From Thalassospira mesophila (GTDB lineage Bacteria; Pseudomonadota; Alphaproteobacteria; Rhodospirillales; Thalassospiraceae): a stretch of 64,000 nt of DNA. This document shows, one piece after another, positions 16,888 to 25,984 of this stretch. The DNA lies in NCBI RefSeq assembly GCF_002115755.1, contig NZ_JFKA01000002.1, forward strand, positions 372,001 to 436,000, read 5' to 3'. Position 1 is the first letter of the stretch, and every line of letters starts with the position of its first letter. The position numbers were made by a program, and so were the translations under genes. The notes under the pieces were generated by a model that was given only the letters and a program-made list of their open reading frames with translations, was not told the origin of the DNA and searched no databases.

Positions 16888-17787
16888 TCAGTCAGGCCAG
16901 CGACGATGCAACCACAGCCATTGTGCAGGACGTTCGCGAATCCAGCCTTCCATGATGGCGTTGACGTCCGTCATGATCGTAAGAATATCCTTATGACGAT
17001 CGTCTGTTTCGACAATATCCATTTGCGGGTAAAACGTCATGCGGAAATGTGCCCCCTGCAGGCGTTCCACACGTACAGGTACCAAGGGTGTGTCATAGCG
17101 CAGGCAAAACTGTGCCAGTGCCGGGGCTGTCATGGCATCGCGGCCAAAAAACGGCACGGCAATGCCGTTATTCATTTTCTGATCGACCAGCATGGCGGCA
17201 TGGCCACCGTTTTTGAGAAAGGCGGTTAATTTGCGCGCCCCGGCCGGTCCCTTGGGAACCTGTTCCCCCCTGAAGCCCTGCCGCGCCCGGTTGAAAATAC
17301 TGTCTACCCACGGATTGTCGGGGGCGCGGTAAACCGACATCATTTCCATGCCCACAATACGGGCGACCAGCGTTGTGACTTCCCAGTTTCCAATATGGGC
17401 GGTAAAAAACTGGCCCGGTTTGCCGTCGTCTTTCAGGGCAAGGCCGTTTGCAAGGCCAACCACTTCCAGCCTGTCCGAACCGGGTTCGATCTTGTGAATG
17501 TGGGGCACTTCGCCAATACTGCGCCCCAGATTGTCCCACATGTCGCCAATAATAATTTGTAATTCTTCGGGTGTTTTTTCGGGAAAGGCCCGTTCCAGGT
17601 TGCGCCGTGCCCGGCGTGTAACGCTAAGTTTCGGGCCGATCCAGCGGCCAATGCGCGCGCCAATCGCCGAGGCGGTATCAATTGGCAGGGCGGCAAACAG
17701 CCAGTAAAACATATGCGCAAACAGCCCCTGCAAAGGGTAGCTGAAAAAACGCTGAAAATGACTGATGTTGCTGTTCTTATGCGCCAT
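16888..17787 (-). CDS. lpxL: Lipid A late acyltransferase (LpxL/HtrB family)
   Basis: Protein of 299 residues of the LpxL/LpxM acyltransferase family, which adds secondary fatty acids to Kdo-lipid A at the inner face of the inner membrane. An N-terminal membrane anchor (LQGLFAHMFYWLFAALP) precedes the HX4E catalytic motif AHIGNWEV near residue 130. GMEMMSVYRAPDNPW, LVDQKMNNGIAVPFFGR and the C-terminal ERPAQWLWLHRRWPD follow. The start at 17787 (MAHKNSN) lies inside the last codons of lpxK, giving an 11-nt overlap; an upstream in-frame start at 17835 is less likely. It is the last gene of the msbA-DUF374-waaA-lpxK-lpxL block. Acyl-chain choice cannot be read. Confidence 0.92.
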   Translation of the reverse strand: MAHKNSNISHFQRFFSYPLQGLFAHMFYWLFAALPIDTASAIGARIGRWIGPKLSVTRRARRNLERAFPEKTPEELQIIIGDMWDNLGRSIGEVPHIHKIEPGSDRLEVVGLANGLALKDDGKPGQFFTAHIGNWEVTTLVARIVGMEMMSVYRAPDNPWVDSIFNRARQGFRGEQVPKGPAGARKLTAFLKNGGHAAMLVDQKMNNGIAVPFFGRDAMTAPALAQFCLRYDTPLVPVRVERLQGAHFRMTFYPQMDIVETDDRHKDILTIMTDVNAIMEGWIRERPAQWLWLHRRWPD

Positions 17788-18751
17788 TGGCAAATACCGT
17801 TTTGATAATTTCTTTGATGCCGTGCAAATCGTCAAATTCCAGGGCGATGCGCAGGGTCTTTATGTCGTGCTGAAGGGCCAAAGGCAAGCGCACCAGGTCT
17901 TTTTCTGTGGTGACCAGATGTGCGCCATGCTGCTGTGCCAGCCCCTGCAGGTCCTGTATCTCGCCGGGTTTATACATGTGGTGATCGGCAAAATCACGGG
18001 CGGCGACAATGTTGGCATTACAATCGCGCAGGCTTTGATAAAACTTTTCCGGGCGTCCGATCCCGGCAAAGGCCACCACGTTTTGGCCGGTAAATTCGTC
18101 GGGGTTTTGCGCACAAATTTGCGCCGAAAAAACTGCCACATGAGCCGGGATACGCTGGCTAATGCCGGTTTGATCCGGGCCAATGATAATCGCGGCAGCC
18201 ACCTTGGAAAATCCGCTTTGGGTGGTTTCGCGAAGCGGTCCGGCGGGCATGACGCGGCCATTGCCAAACCCGGTGGCACCATCAATTACAACAATTGCGA
18301 AATCCTTGATCACGGACGGGTTTTGCAACCCGTCATCCATGATAATTACATCCGCCCCGGCCGATTTTATCGCCCGTGCCCCGCAGGCGCGATCACGCGA
18401 TATCCATGTCGGGCCGCAACGCGCCAGCAATAACGGTTCGTCGCCCACCTGTGTGGCGGTATCGGTGGTCAGGTCCACCCGATGCGGGCCGGAAATTGTG
18501 CCGCCATATCCACGGCTTAGAAAATGGGGCGAGTGGCCCAGATCGCGCAAAATGGCCTGTATCGCCTGTGCCGAGGGCGTTTTTCCCGCCCCGCCAACGG
18601 TAAAGTTGCCCAGACAAATAACTTTGCAGCCGGGATGAAAAGCAGGCGTTGTTGCCGCTTTCCACGCGGCCCCCGCCCGCCAAAGCCGCGAAAGCGGGGC
18701 CAGGGCGCGGGCCAGAAAACCGTTATTTTGCCAAAAATCAGGGGCGTGCAT
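17777..18751 (-). CDS. lpxK: Tetraacyldisaccharide 4'-kinase
   Basis: LpxK phosphorylates the 4' position of the lipid A disaccharide to form lipid IVA. The 324-residue product has an N-terminal membrane-associated helix, the P-loop GNFTVGGAGKTP near residue 55, the motif IMDDGLQNPSV, and FAGIGRPEKFYQSL and TEKDLVRLP near the C-terminus, all typical of the family. I place the start at 18751, where GGGGG lies five bases upstream; this overlaps the waaA stop by 14 nt. An in-frame start at 18781 is possible. It sits between waaA and the lpxL-type gene in a tightly packed lipid A operon. Confidence 0.95.
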   Translation of the reverse strand: MHAPDFWQNNGFLARALAPLSRLWRAGAAWKAATTPAFHPGCKVICLGNFTVGGAGKTPSAQAIQAILRDLGHSPHFLSRGYGGTISGPHRVDLTTDTATQVGDEPLLLARCGPTWISRDRACGARAIKSAGADVIIMDDGLQNPSVIKDFAIVVIDGATGFGNGRVMPAGPLRETTQSGFSKVAAAIIIGPDQTGISQRIPAHVAVFSAQICAQNPDEFTGQNVVAFAGIGRPEKFYQSLRDCNANIVAARDFADHHMYKPGEIQDLQGLAQQHGAHLVTTEKDLVRLPLALQHDIKTLRIALEFDDLHGIKEIIKTVFANGA

Positions 18752-20027
18752 GTGGCCCCCGACACGCCACCAGCAGGTCATTAATCGCCGACATGGTGCG
18801 ATCTAATACTTCGGCCTTGCTGTTGGCATAGGTGCGCGCGGCATCGGTTAAGGCCTGGCATGCGGGTTGGTTTGATAATAACTGGTCAAGCTGGCGGGCC
18901 AGGTCATCGGCATCGCTGCACGGGCGACAGGCGCGTTCGGCCAGCATTTCGCGGCTGATTTCGCTAAAGTTGCTCATATCGGGGCCATGCAAAATGGCAC
19001 AGCCCAGCCGGGCGGGTTCCAGCGGGTTTTGTCCGCCGCCCACACACAGGGTTTTGCCAATAAAGCAAATGGGGGCCAGCCGGTAATACAGGCCCATCTC
19101 GCCAATGGTATCGCCCAGAAAAATGTCGGTATCGCGGGTGATGATATGCCCCATGCTGCGCCGGGCCACCCGCAGGCCCCGGGCCATCAGGTTGGCCTCG
19201 ATGGCGGGCGCACGGTTGGGGTGGCGCGGCACGATGATGGTTAACAGGCCCCGGTGTTTTTCTCGCAGTTTGACATGGATGTCGGCAGCTATGGTTTCTT
19301 CGCCCTCAAACGTGCTTGATGCCAGCCAGATCGGGCGGCCTTCGATCTGGTCTCGGGTTTTGTGAAGGTCGGCGTCTTCGACCGGTAAGGGCAGGGCGGC
19401 AAATTTAAGGTTGCCGGTGGTGATAACGTTGGGCGCGCCCAGTTCGGTGAAATGGGCTGTTTCTTCGCTGGTTTGCGCCAGAACAACATTAAAACACGCC
19501 ATCACCGGGCGAATAAAAGACGAAAACCGGCGATAGCTTTTAAAGCTGTGTTCGGAAATACGCCCGTTTAACAGCGCGATTTTGGTGCCTGCCTTGCGCG
19601 CACGGGTTAAAATATTGGGCCACAAATCGCTTTCCAGCCACAGGGCAATATCAGGCCGCCAGTGATGCAAAAACCGGGCAACATAAACCTGACGGTCCAC
19701 CGGGATGAACTGGTGAATAACCCCGTCGGGCAGGCGTTCCAGCATCATGCGGGCCGATGTTACGGTGCCGGTTGTCACCAGAATGTGAAATTCGGGATAA
19801 TCGCGTTGAAGCCGGTCAATCACGGGCAGGGCCGAAAGCGATTCACCAACACTGGCCCCGTGGATCCATATAAGCGGGCCATCGGGGCGGCGCTGGCCGG
19901 GGTGGCCGAACCGTTCGCCAATGCGGCCGGGGTCTTCCTTGCCGCGGTTTTTACGCCGATGCAGATACAGCCCGACAACGGGGCCTAACATGCGCGTTGC
20001 CGCGCGATAGGCGTAAAACAGGCTCAT
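18738..20027 (-). CDS. waaA: Kdo transferase (3-deoxy-D-manno-octulosonic acid transferase)
   Basis: WaaA/KdtA of 429 residues, a GT30 glycosyltransferase that moves Kdo from CMP-Kdo to lipid IVA at the cytoplasmic face. Typical blocks are LYLHRRKNRGKEDPGRIGERF at the start (after a short membrane anchor), IWIHGASVGESLSALPVI with the catalytic-region Glu, TTGTVTSARMM, LWLESDLWPN and GGQNPLEPARLG. Its start overlaps the stop of the DUF374 gene by 4 nt and its end overlaps lpxK. Whether it adds one or two Kdo residues is not visible. Confidence 0.95.
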   Translation of the reverse strand: MSLFYAYRAATRMLGPVVGLYLHRRKNRGKEDPGRIGERFGHPGQRRPDGPLIWIHGASVGESLSALPVIDRLQRDYPEFHILVTTGTVTSARMMLERLPDGVIHQFIPVDRQVYVARFLHHWRPDIALWLESDLWPNILTRARKAGTKIALLNGRISEHSFKSYRRFSSFIRPVMACFNVVLAQTSEETAHFTELGAPNVITTGNLKFAALPLPVEDADLHKTRDQIEGRPIWLASSTFEGEETIAADIHVKLREKHRGLLTIIVPRHPNRAPAIEANLMARGLRVARRSMGHIITRDTDIFLGDTIGEMGLYYRLAPICFIGKTLCVGGGQNPLEPARLGCAILHGPDMSNFSEISREMLAERACRPCSDADDLARQLDQLLSNQPACQALTDAARTYANSKAEVLDRTMSAINDLLVACRGPHARP

Positions 20028-20791
20028 TGTGTGGCGTCTCCGGCGTCACGGCGGGGCCGTTTTTGTTTGGCTATTTCATCAAGCCCTGCCGGTTCGATAA
20101 TGTCCAGACCATATTCACGGTCATATTTTTGCGTCAGGCTGATCAGCTTGTCTTCCAGTTCCTGGCGTTTTTCTTCCAGCCCTGCCGCGTCCAGGTCCTT
20201 GCCAACGTAAATCGGATCGCCCCAGGAAAAAGAACCGCTTGAAAACGGAAATGGCAATATAAAGCGGTCCCAGCTGCGCATGACCCGCCGGCTGGTTATG
20301 GAAAAGGTCAGCGGGAAAATGGGCACACCGCTCATGCGCGCCGCCGTGATAACGCCGCCTGAGGCCCGCATGCGCGGGCCACGCGGGCCATCGGGGGTCA
20401 TGCCCACCACTTCACCGGCTTTCAGCGATTTTACAATACTGCGCAGGGCATTGGCCCCGCCTTTGCCCTTGCCGGTAGACCCGGCAATGGTGGAAATGCC
20501 GAAATGGCCAATGATGCGTGAAATGATTTCACCATCGCGATGCGATGAAATCAGCATGTTAAACGGTGTGTCCCCGCCGACAATTTTCCATGTATAGGGC
20601 ATCATCAACAGGCGTTGATGCCAGAAGGCAACAATAAAAGGTTGGCCGTTTTCCAGCATCTGGCGTGGCAGGTCGGTGCCATTTTGGCGCCAGCGGCCCG
20701 AATAGCGGATCAGGCGAATATAAAATGCCGCCAAATTGCACAGCGATGCCCGCGCCAGGGGGCTTTTGATAATTCCTTTATACCACTTCAC
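20024..20791 (-). CDS. DUF374 lysophospholipid-type acyltransferase
   Basis: Protein of 255 residues of the DUF374 family within the lysophospholipid acyltransferase superfamily. Motifs are FWHQRLLMMPY (where the catalytic His usually lies), SSHRDGEIISRIIGHFG, STGKGKGGANALR and MTPDGPRGPRMRASGG. It has a hydrophobic N-terminus suited to membrane attachment. In many alphaproteobacteria this gene sits beside waaA, as here, and is thought to act in outer-membrane lipid synthesis, though its reaction is not firmly known. It is 5 bp downstream of msbA and overlaps waaA by 4 nt. Confidence 0.88.
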   Translation of the reverse strand: MKWYKGIIKSPLARASLCNLAAFYIRLIRYSGRWRQNGTDLPRQMLENGQPFIVAFWHQRLLMMPYTWKIVGGDTPFNMLISSHRDGEIISRIIGHFGISTIAGSTGKGKGGANALRSIVKSLKAGEVVGMTPDGPRGPRMRASGGVITAARMSGVPIFPLTFSITSRRVMRSWDRFILPFPFSSGSFSWGDPIYVGKDLDAAGLEEKRQELEDKLISLTQKYDREYGLDIIEPAGLDEIAKQKRPRRDAGDATQ

Positions 20792-20796
20792 GTGTC

Positions 20797-22611
20797 TTAG
20801 TCCTGATTTGGCACCATCGTCGGGGTTTTACCCGGTTCTTCGGAAAACTGCAGGTTATACAGGTTGGCATAGGCACCGCCAAGGGCAAGCAACTCTTCGT
20901 GTTTTCCCTGTTCGATCAGCTTGCCACGATGAATGACGCAAATTTTGTCGGCATCAACAATTGTCGACAGGCGATGCGCAATCACCAGGGTTGTCCGGTC
21001 TTTCATCAGGTGTGCCAGGGCGGTCTGAATGTGGCGTTCAGACTCGGTATCAAGGGCTGATGTTGCTTCATCAAGCAGCAGGATCGGTGCGTTTTTCAGC
21101 ATCGCCCGGGCAATGGCAATGCGCTGGCGCTGCCCGCCGGAAAGTTTGACACCATGTTCACCAACAATGGTGTCATAGCCGTCTTCAAGCTGCATGATAA
21201 AATCATGGGCGGCGGCATTGCGTGCCGCTTCCTCGATTTCGGCCTCGCTGGCACCGGTTCGGCCATAGGCGATATTGGCACGGACCGTATCGTCAAACAG
21301 CGAAATTTCCTGGCTGACCAGTGCGGTTGCTTCGCGCAGACTGCGCAATTTCACATCGCGAATGTCCTGCCCGTCAACCGAAATGCTGCCATTGTTGATG
21401 TCGTAAAAGCGCGGGATCAAATTAAGGATGGTTGATTTACCTGCACCAGACTGACCAACAAGGGCCACGGTCTGTCCGGCGGGAATATCAAGGTTGATAC
21501 CGACAAGCGCATTGTTTTCGCCGTCTTCGCCATAGGCAAAATCAACATTGTCAAACCGTACCGCCCCGCCCGAAATCGCCAGCGCTTTGGCATCGGGTTT
21601 GTCTTTGATATCGGGTTCGAGATCCAGAATGGTGAAAACCCGCTGCGATGCGGCAAGGCCCGCCTGCAAATTCATATTGATATTGGCCAAACGCTTGACC
21701 GGCTCATAGGCCATCAACAGGGCGGTAATGAAGGCGAAAAAACCCCCTGCGTCATTGCTGCCCTCGATCACCCGGTAACCGCCATAAACAATGATGGCCG
21801 TCACGGCAACACCGCCCAGTGTTTCCATGATGGGGGACGACCGCGCACGGACTTTTTGTGCCTTGAAATTCAGTTGGAAGATATAATCAACCAGCTTGCC
21901 GACCCGGCTGCTTTCATATTCTTCCATGCCATAGGCTTTGACATGGCGAACGCCTTGAAAGGTTTGTTCTAACAGGGTGGCAAACTCGCCAATTTGCTGC
22001 TGGGTATTTGACGATACCTTGCGCATGCGTTTGCCAAGCCGTGCGATTGGCAAAATGGCGAGCGGGAAAATGAAAATGGCAATAAAGGCCAGTTGCCAGT
22101 CCTTGATAAACATCACCCCGATCAGGAAAATCGCCGACATCAGGTCTTTGCCAAAGCCGGTCAGGCTTTCAGATACGGCCGAGCGCATGGCGCCAACGTC
22201 GCTGGTAAAGCGCGCAATCAGCTTGCCGGTGTTGGTGCCGTGGAAAAAGCCGATATCCAGGCTCATGACGTGGTTATAAAGCCGGTTTTGAATGTCGGTC
22301 AGAATACGCCCGCCAACATAGCTCATCATCACGGCCTGGCCATAATTGCCAAAGCCTTTCAGGGCAAAGGTGATCAAAACCGCCGCCCCGACCGGCAACA
22401 GCATCGAGCCGTTTTTATTGATGAAAATTTCGTTGATCACCGGGTCCATCAGCCAGGCAGACGCACCGGTCGTCGCGGCGACGACAACCATGAATAACAG
22501 GGCCAGAACAATTTTACCGATATAGGGACGAACCGCTTCACGAACGATCCGTTTGACCATGGGCCAAGTATCCCAATGATCGGTGGTGTGGTCGATATTT
22601 TGTTTGGACAA
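20797..22611 (-). CDS. msbA: MsbA-type lipid A/lipid flippase ABC transporter
   Basis: Half-transporter of about 604 residues: six transmembrane helices in the first 330 residues and a C-terminal nucleotide-binding domain with Walker A GQSGAGKSTIL, signature LSGGQRQRIAIARAML, Walker B ILLLDEATSALD and H-loop VIAHRLST. The context (DUF374, waaA, lpxK and lpxL downstream) supports MsbA, which flips core-lipid A across the inner membrane. I choose a TTG start at 22611 because AGGAA lies upstream at good spacing and the result begins (M)SKQNIDHTTDHWDTWP; an ATG at 22560 has no visible ribosome site and would remove 17 residues. It is the first gene of the lipid A block. Confidence 0.9.
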   Translation of the reverse strand: MSKQNIDHTTDHWDTWPMVKRIVREAVRPYIGKIVLALLFMVVVAATTGASAWLMDPVINEIFINKNGSMLLPVGAAVLITFALKGFGNYGQAVMMSYVGGRILTDIQNRLYNHVMSLDIGFFHGTNTGKLIARFTSDVGAMRSAVSESLTGFGKDLMSAIFLIGVMFIKDWQLAFIAIFIFPLAILPIARLGKRMRKVSSNTQQQIGEFATLLEQTFQGVRHVKAYGMEEYESSRVGKLVDYIFQLNFKAQKVRARSSPIMETLGGVAVTAIIVYGGYRVIEGSNDAGGFFAFITALLMAYEPVKRLANINMNLQAGLAASQRVFTILDLEPDIKDKPDAKALAISGGAVRFDNVDFAYGEDGENNALVGINLDIPAGQTVALVGQSGAGKSTILNLIPRFYDINNGSISVDGQDIRDVKLRSLREATALVSQEISLFDDTVRANIAYGRTGASEAEIEEAARNAAAHDFIMQLEDGYDTIVGEHGVKLSGGQRQRIAIARAMLKNAPILLLDEATSALDTESERHIQTALAHLMKDRTTLVIAHRLSTIVDADKICVIHRGKLIEQGKHEELLALGGAYANLYNLQFSEEPGKTPTMVPNQD

Positions 22612-22856
22612 GAAGATATTCCTGGTTGTTGTGGCAAAGATTGGTGACACCGGATGTTTCCGGCGGGTTGCCCCGTTTTTGCCTTTTATCAAGGCCCATT
22701 TATGCCCGATTTTCCGTGCAGTTTGCTACCACGGTGATGGCTTTACGGCAAGCATCCGTATGCCCGAAGGCACATACAGGCATACACAATTCGGTGTCGG
22801 AACCATAAAGCCATGCACCGCGTTCAGGCATATATGGTTCAAATAAAAAATAACAA

Positions 22857-23699
22857 ATGAGCAAACAACTTAAAAATCAGATTGAAGGTGCCCTTTCGCA
22901 AGGTGTGGGCGCACGCGTGTTTCCCCTGCGCTGGCACGGTCAGCGATTGTGGGTCAAACAGGCGGTCGCGCCCAAGCAAAAGGTATGGCATCGTTTTCAA
23001 CGCTTTGCGGCCGGTATATTGGCCGTTCCCATGTTGCGGCCCACGGTATCGCCGGGCGGATGTAATGGTTTGCGGTTTGAAACCAGCCATTTATTGCGCA
23101 TGCGCGATCATGGCGTGCATGTCCCCGACCTGATCATGAGCGACGATAACTGGATTGTCCTGCGCGATAATGGCCGCATTTTAAAAGACCAGATCAAAGC
23201 CGCCGTGGCGAAAGGCGATATTGCGAAAACCTGTGATCTGATTGAAAAGGCCGCATCGGGCCTGGCCGATTTACATGCGCGCGATTGCGCCCACGGCGCG
23301 CCGCTTTTGCGCAATATCACAATTTGCAAGGATGGCAGCATCGGCTTTATCGACTTTGAAGAAGACCCCGAAGGATGCATGCCGGTGGCCGATGCCCAGG
23401 CCCGCGATATTTTGCTGTTTTTGTTTTCAATTCAGCGCGAAATAAAAAAGCGGCCCGATTTATTGCAGCTTGGCTGGCAAAAATATCGGTTCCACGCTGG
23501 CGACAATGCTGGCGCCCTGTCGCCGCTGGCAACGGTGCTGCATCGTATTTTACCGGTTTATCTGCTGTTATTGGTGTTTCGGCGCTGGTTGGGCACCGAT
23601 GCCATAACCGCCCTGCAAACATACCAGATTTTGTTTCGCGATATCGGGCGAACCATGGGCCCCCGTGCCACCACATGCCCGCCCGGTACCGCAGACTGA
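22857..23699 (+). CDS. WaaP/Kdo-kinase-like protein
   Basis: Protein of 280 residues with the outline of a small bacterial protein-kinase-like fold related to lipopolysaccharide kinases (Kdo/WaaP, InaA type). Visible elements: WVKQAV, which may hold the ATP-binding Lys near residue 39, GLADLHARDCAHGAPLLRNITI in the catalytic loop and IGFIDFEEDP as the metal-binding motif. In the catalytic loop the usual Asp of HGD is Ala (HGAPLLRN) while the later Asn is kept. The C-terminus has a hydrophobic segment (RILPVYLLLLVFRRWL). It is divergent from msbA, which supports a role in LPS or envelope work. It may be a pseudokinase, or its family may use another residue. Confidence 0.65.
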   Translation: MSKQLKNQIEGALSQGVGARVFPLRWHGQRLWVKQAVAPKQKVWHRFQRFAAGILAVPMLRPTVSPGGCNGLRFETSHLLRMRDHGVHVPDLIMSDDNWIVLRDNGRILKDQIKAAVAKGDIAKTCDLIEKAASGLADLHARDCAHGAPLLRNITICKDGSIGFIDFEEDPEGCMPVADAQARDILLFLFSIQREIKKRPDLLQLGWQKYRFHAGDNAGALSPLATVLHRILPVYLLLLVFRRWLGTDAITALQTYQILFRDIGRTMGPRATTCPPGTAD

Positions 23700-23706
23700 G
23701 CCGTGA

Positions 23707-24846
23707 TTATTGCGCGGGCACGGGATGCGGGGCTGGAATGTCGGTTCCGGTTAAACCGCTGCCAACGGGGTCGCTGCCTGTGGCCATTCGGGTCGCGGCA
23801 CTTTCGGCAAGGGTCATTCTGGTGGCGGCTTCGCCGTCATACCCGCCGGAAAACGGGGCCAGATTGTGCAAAAACTGCTGGGCTGAATTGTGCCAGCTGT
23901 ATTTTTCGGCCAGGGCGCGGGCATCGGCGCGGTCCAGTTTCAAGGCATCGAGGGCGGCCTGGCGTAAATCGGCGTTAATGGCGCCGGCCTTGGTGCCGCG
24001 CACAATGTCGGCCGGGCCTTGTACCGGGAAAACCGCAACCGGGGTGCCCGATGCCAGGGCTTCCAGAATAACCAGCCCAAACGTGTCGGTTTTGCTGGGA
24101 AATACAAACACATCGGCCGAGGCAAAGGCCATGGCTAGGCTTTCGCCGGTTTTTTTGCCCAGAAATTGCGCCTTTGGGTGTTTTTGTTTCAAATCGTTAA
24201 GTTGCGGGCCGTCGCCGACCACAAATTTGGTGCCCGGCAGATCAAGGTCGAGGAAATGCCCGATGTTTTTTTCCACGGCCACCCGGCCCACAAACAGCCA
24301 GTGCGGTTTGGGAAAATCGCCAAAGCTGGCATGTTCGCGCGGATGAAAAAGCGACAGATCCACCCCGCGTGACCAGATTTGCAAATTGCCAAATCCCCAT
24401 TGGGCCAGTTCATCGCGCAATGAATCGGTCGCCACCATCACTGATTGTGACTTGTCGTGAAACCGGCGCATGCCGCGATACGAAATTGAAAGCGGCAGTT
24501 TGGTGCGCGCGTAAAGATATTCGGGAAAGCGGGTGTGATAGGCGGTTGAAAACGGCAATTTCCGTTTCAGGCAATAGGCGCGTGCCGCCCGGCCCAGCGG
24601 CCCTTCGGTTGAAATATGAATGGCAACGGGCTGCATCGCATCAATCATGCGCGATAATTTGCGTTTGGCAAAAATTGCCAGCCGGATTTCCGGGTAAGTC
24701 GGGCAGGGTATAGTGGTGAACTGATCGGGCGAGATCACACGCACATCATGCCCGGCATCGATCAGTTCACTTCGCACTGTTTCCAGTGTCCTGACAACGC
24801 CATTGACTTGCGGGGTCCAGGCGTCGCTGACAATCAGGATTCTCAT
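23707..24846 (-). CDS. GT4-type glycosyltransferase, probably acting on a membrane lipid
   Basis: Glycosyltransferase of 379 residues with the GT-B fold of family GT4. The N-terminal Rossmann part begins MRILIVSDAWTPQVNGVVRT, a common start for lipid or phosphatidylinositol glycosyltransferases. The C-terminal domain has HWLFVGRVAVEKNIGHFL, KFVVGDGPQLNDL and the nucleotide-sugar binding EX7E motif in SKTDTFGLVILEALASGTP. A tail of about 50 residues after the domain is Ala/Thr/Pro-rich and probably disordered. The start at 24846 overlaps the stop of the LpxH-like phosphoesterase gene by 4 nt, so they form an operon. A lipid acceptor is likely from context; sugar and acceptor are not readable. 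Confidence 0.88.
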   Translation of the reverse strand: MRILIVSDAWTPQVNGVVRTLETVRSELIDAGHDVRVISPDQFTTIPCPTYPEIRLAIFAKRKLSRMIDAMQPVAIHISTEGPLGRAARAYCLKRKLPFSTAYHTRFPEYLYARTKLPLSISYRGMRRFHDKSQSVMVATDSLRDELAQWGFGNLQIWSRGVDLSLFHPREHASFGDFPKPHWLFVGRVAVEKNIGHFLDLDLPGTKFVVGDGPQLNDLKQKHPKAQFLGKKTGESLAMAFASADVFVFPSKTDTFGLVILEALASGTPVAVFPVQGPADIVRGTKAGAINADLRQAALDALKLDRADARALAEKYSWHNSAQQFLHNLAPFSGGYDGEAATRMTLAESAATRMATGSDPVGSGLTGTDIPAPHPVPAQ

Positions 24847-25781
24847 GCTGTTTTTCCCATGGGGGTGTTTTGCCCGGTTCGGGCCGATGCAGCGTTTTGA
24901 CGGGCAAGCGTGGTTTTGGGTTTGTTGTGCGGCTGTGCGGTGCGAAACAGCGACAGCAAGCGGCCCAATCCGGCTGTGGTCGGGCTGCTGTTGGTGTCTG
25001 ACGCGCCGATATAGGTCATTGCCATATTGCGCATGTCCGCCCAATGCAGCAGTTCAAGTTCGCCGTTTTTGTGTTCGACAAGGGCGGTGCAGCTTTCAAC
25101 CCAGTCGCCATCGTTGCAATAAAGCACATTGCCGATCATGCGTTTTTCAGCATGGTGGATATGGCCGCAAACCACCCCGTCGACCTTGCGTTTGGCAGCG
25201 GCATGGGCCACGGCGGTTTCAAAATTGCAAATAAACTGAACCGCGTTTTTGACCCGGTTTTTAAGATATGCCGACAGCGACCAGTACCCGTAGCCCAGCT
25301 TGCGCCGGGCGGCGTTGAAATAGCGGTTGAGCATAATTGCCATATTGTAGGCGGTGTCGCCCAGATAGGCGAGCCAGCGGGCATATTTGACAACGCCGTC
25401 AAACTCGTCACCGTGAATGACCAGCAATCGTTTGCCATCGGCCGTGGTATGAATGTCGTTCATGCGAACATCGACATGGCCAAATGTCATATCGACAAAT
25501 TCGCGGGCAAATTCATCATGGTTGCCAGGCACGAATATTACTTTGGTGCCGTTTTTGGCCTTTTCCATAATATTGGTAATCACGGCGTGGTGGCTTTCGG
25601 GCCAGTACCAGCTTTTTTTCAGTCGCCAGCCGTCAATGATGTCGCCGACCAGATAATAGGTGTCGGCGGTTACTTCATTTAAGAAATCCACCAGCAATTC
25701 TGCTTGGCAACCGCGTGTTCCCAGATGTACATCAGAAATCCACACCGTGCGGTAATGCGGTTTCGTGTTCATTGCTGTCAT
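24843..25781 (-). CDS. LpxH-like metallophosphoesterase (UDP-2,3-diacylglucosamine diphosphatase family)
   Basis: Calcineurin-type metallophosphoesterase of 312 residues. All metal motifs are present in order: SDVHLG, GDIIDGW, GNHDE, VIHGDEFD and GHIHHAE, plus a helical insert (RWLAYLGDTAYNMAIMLNRYF) that could shape a lipid pocket. It resembles the COG2908 family named after LpxH, which hydrolyses UDP-2,3-diacylglucosamine, but the family is broad and many members sit beside a GT4 glycosyltransferase as here. The start at 25781 has GGAGGG at good spacing. The C-terminal 60 residues after the domain are Thr/Ser/Gln-rich and probably unstructured. It overlaps the glycosyltransferase by 4 nt. 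Confidence 0.88.
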   Translation of the reverse strand: MTAMNTKPHYRTVWISDVHLGTRGCQAELLVDFLNEVTADTYYLVGDIIDGWRLKKSWYWPESHHAVITNIMEKAKNGTKVIFVPGNHDEFAREFVDMTFGHVDVRMNDIHTTADGKRLLVIHGDEFDGVVKYARWLAYLGDTAYNMAIMLNRYFNAARRKLGYGYWSLSAYLKNRVKNAVQFICNFETAVAHAAAKRKVDGVVCGHIHHAEKRMIGNVLYCNDGDWVESCTALVEHKNGELELLHWADMRNMAMTYIGASDTNSSPTTAGLGRLLSLFRTAQPHNKPKTTLARQNAASARTGQNTPMGKTA

Positions 25782-25984
25782 CGTTGCCCTCCATGTCCCC
25801 ATACAAAGGATGATCAGGCACCGTTTTATTGGGCTCGACCACTATCTGAATAAAACAAAAAGAGCGAACATATAACCCGTTCACATAAATTTATCAGTAT
25901 TGAAAGGATTTTGTTACATATTTACTTTTGTATAGGCGTAGTTAAATTTTATTTTTCATTTTTATTACAGGTAATATTTGTTTC

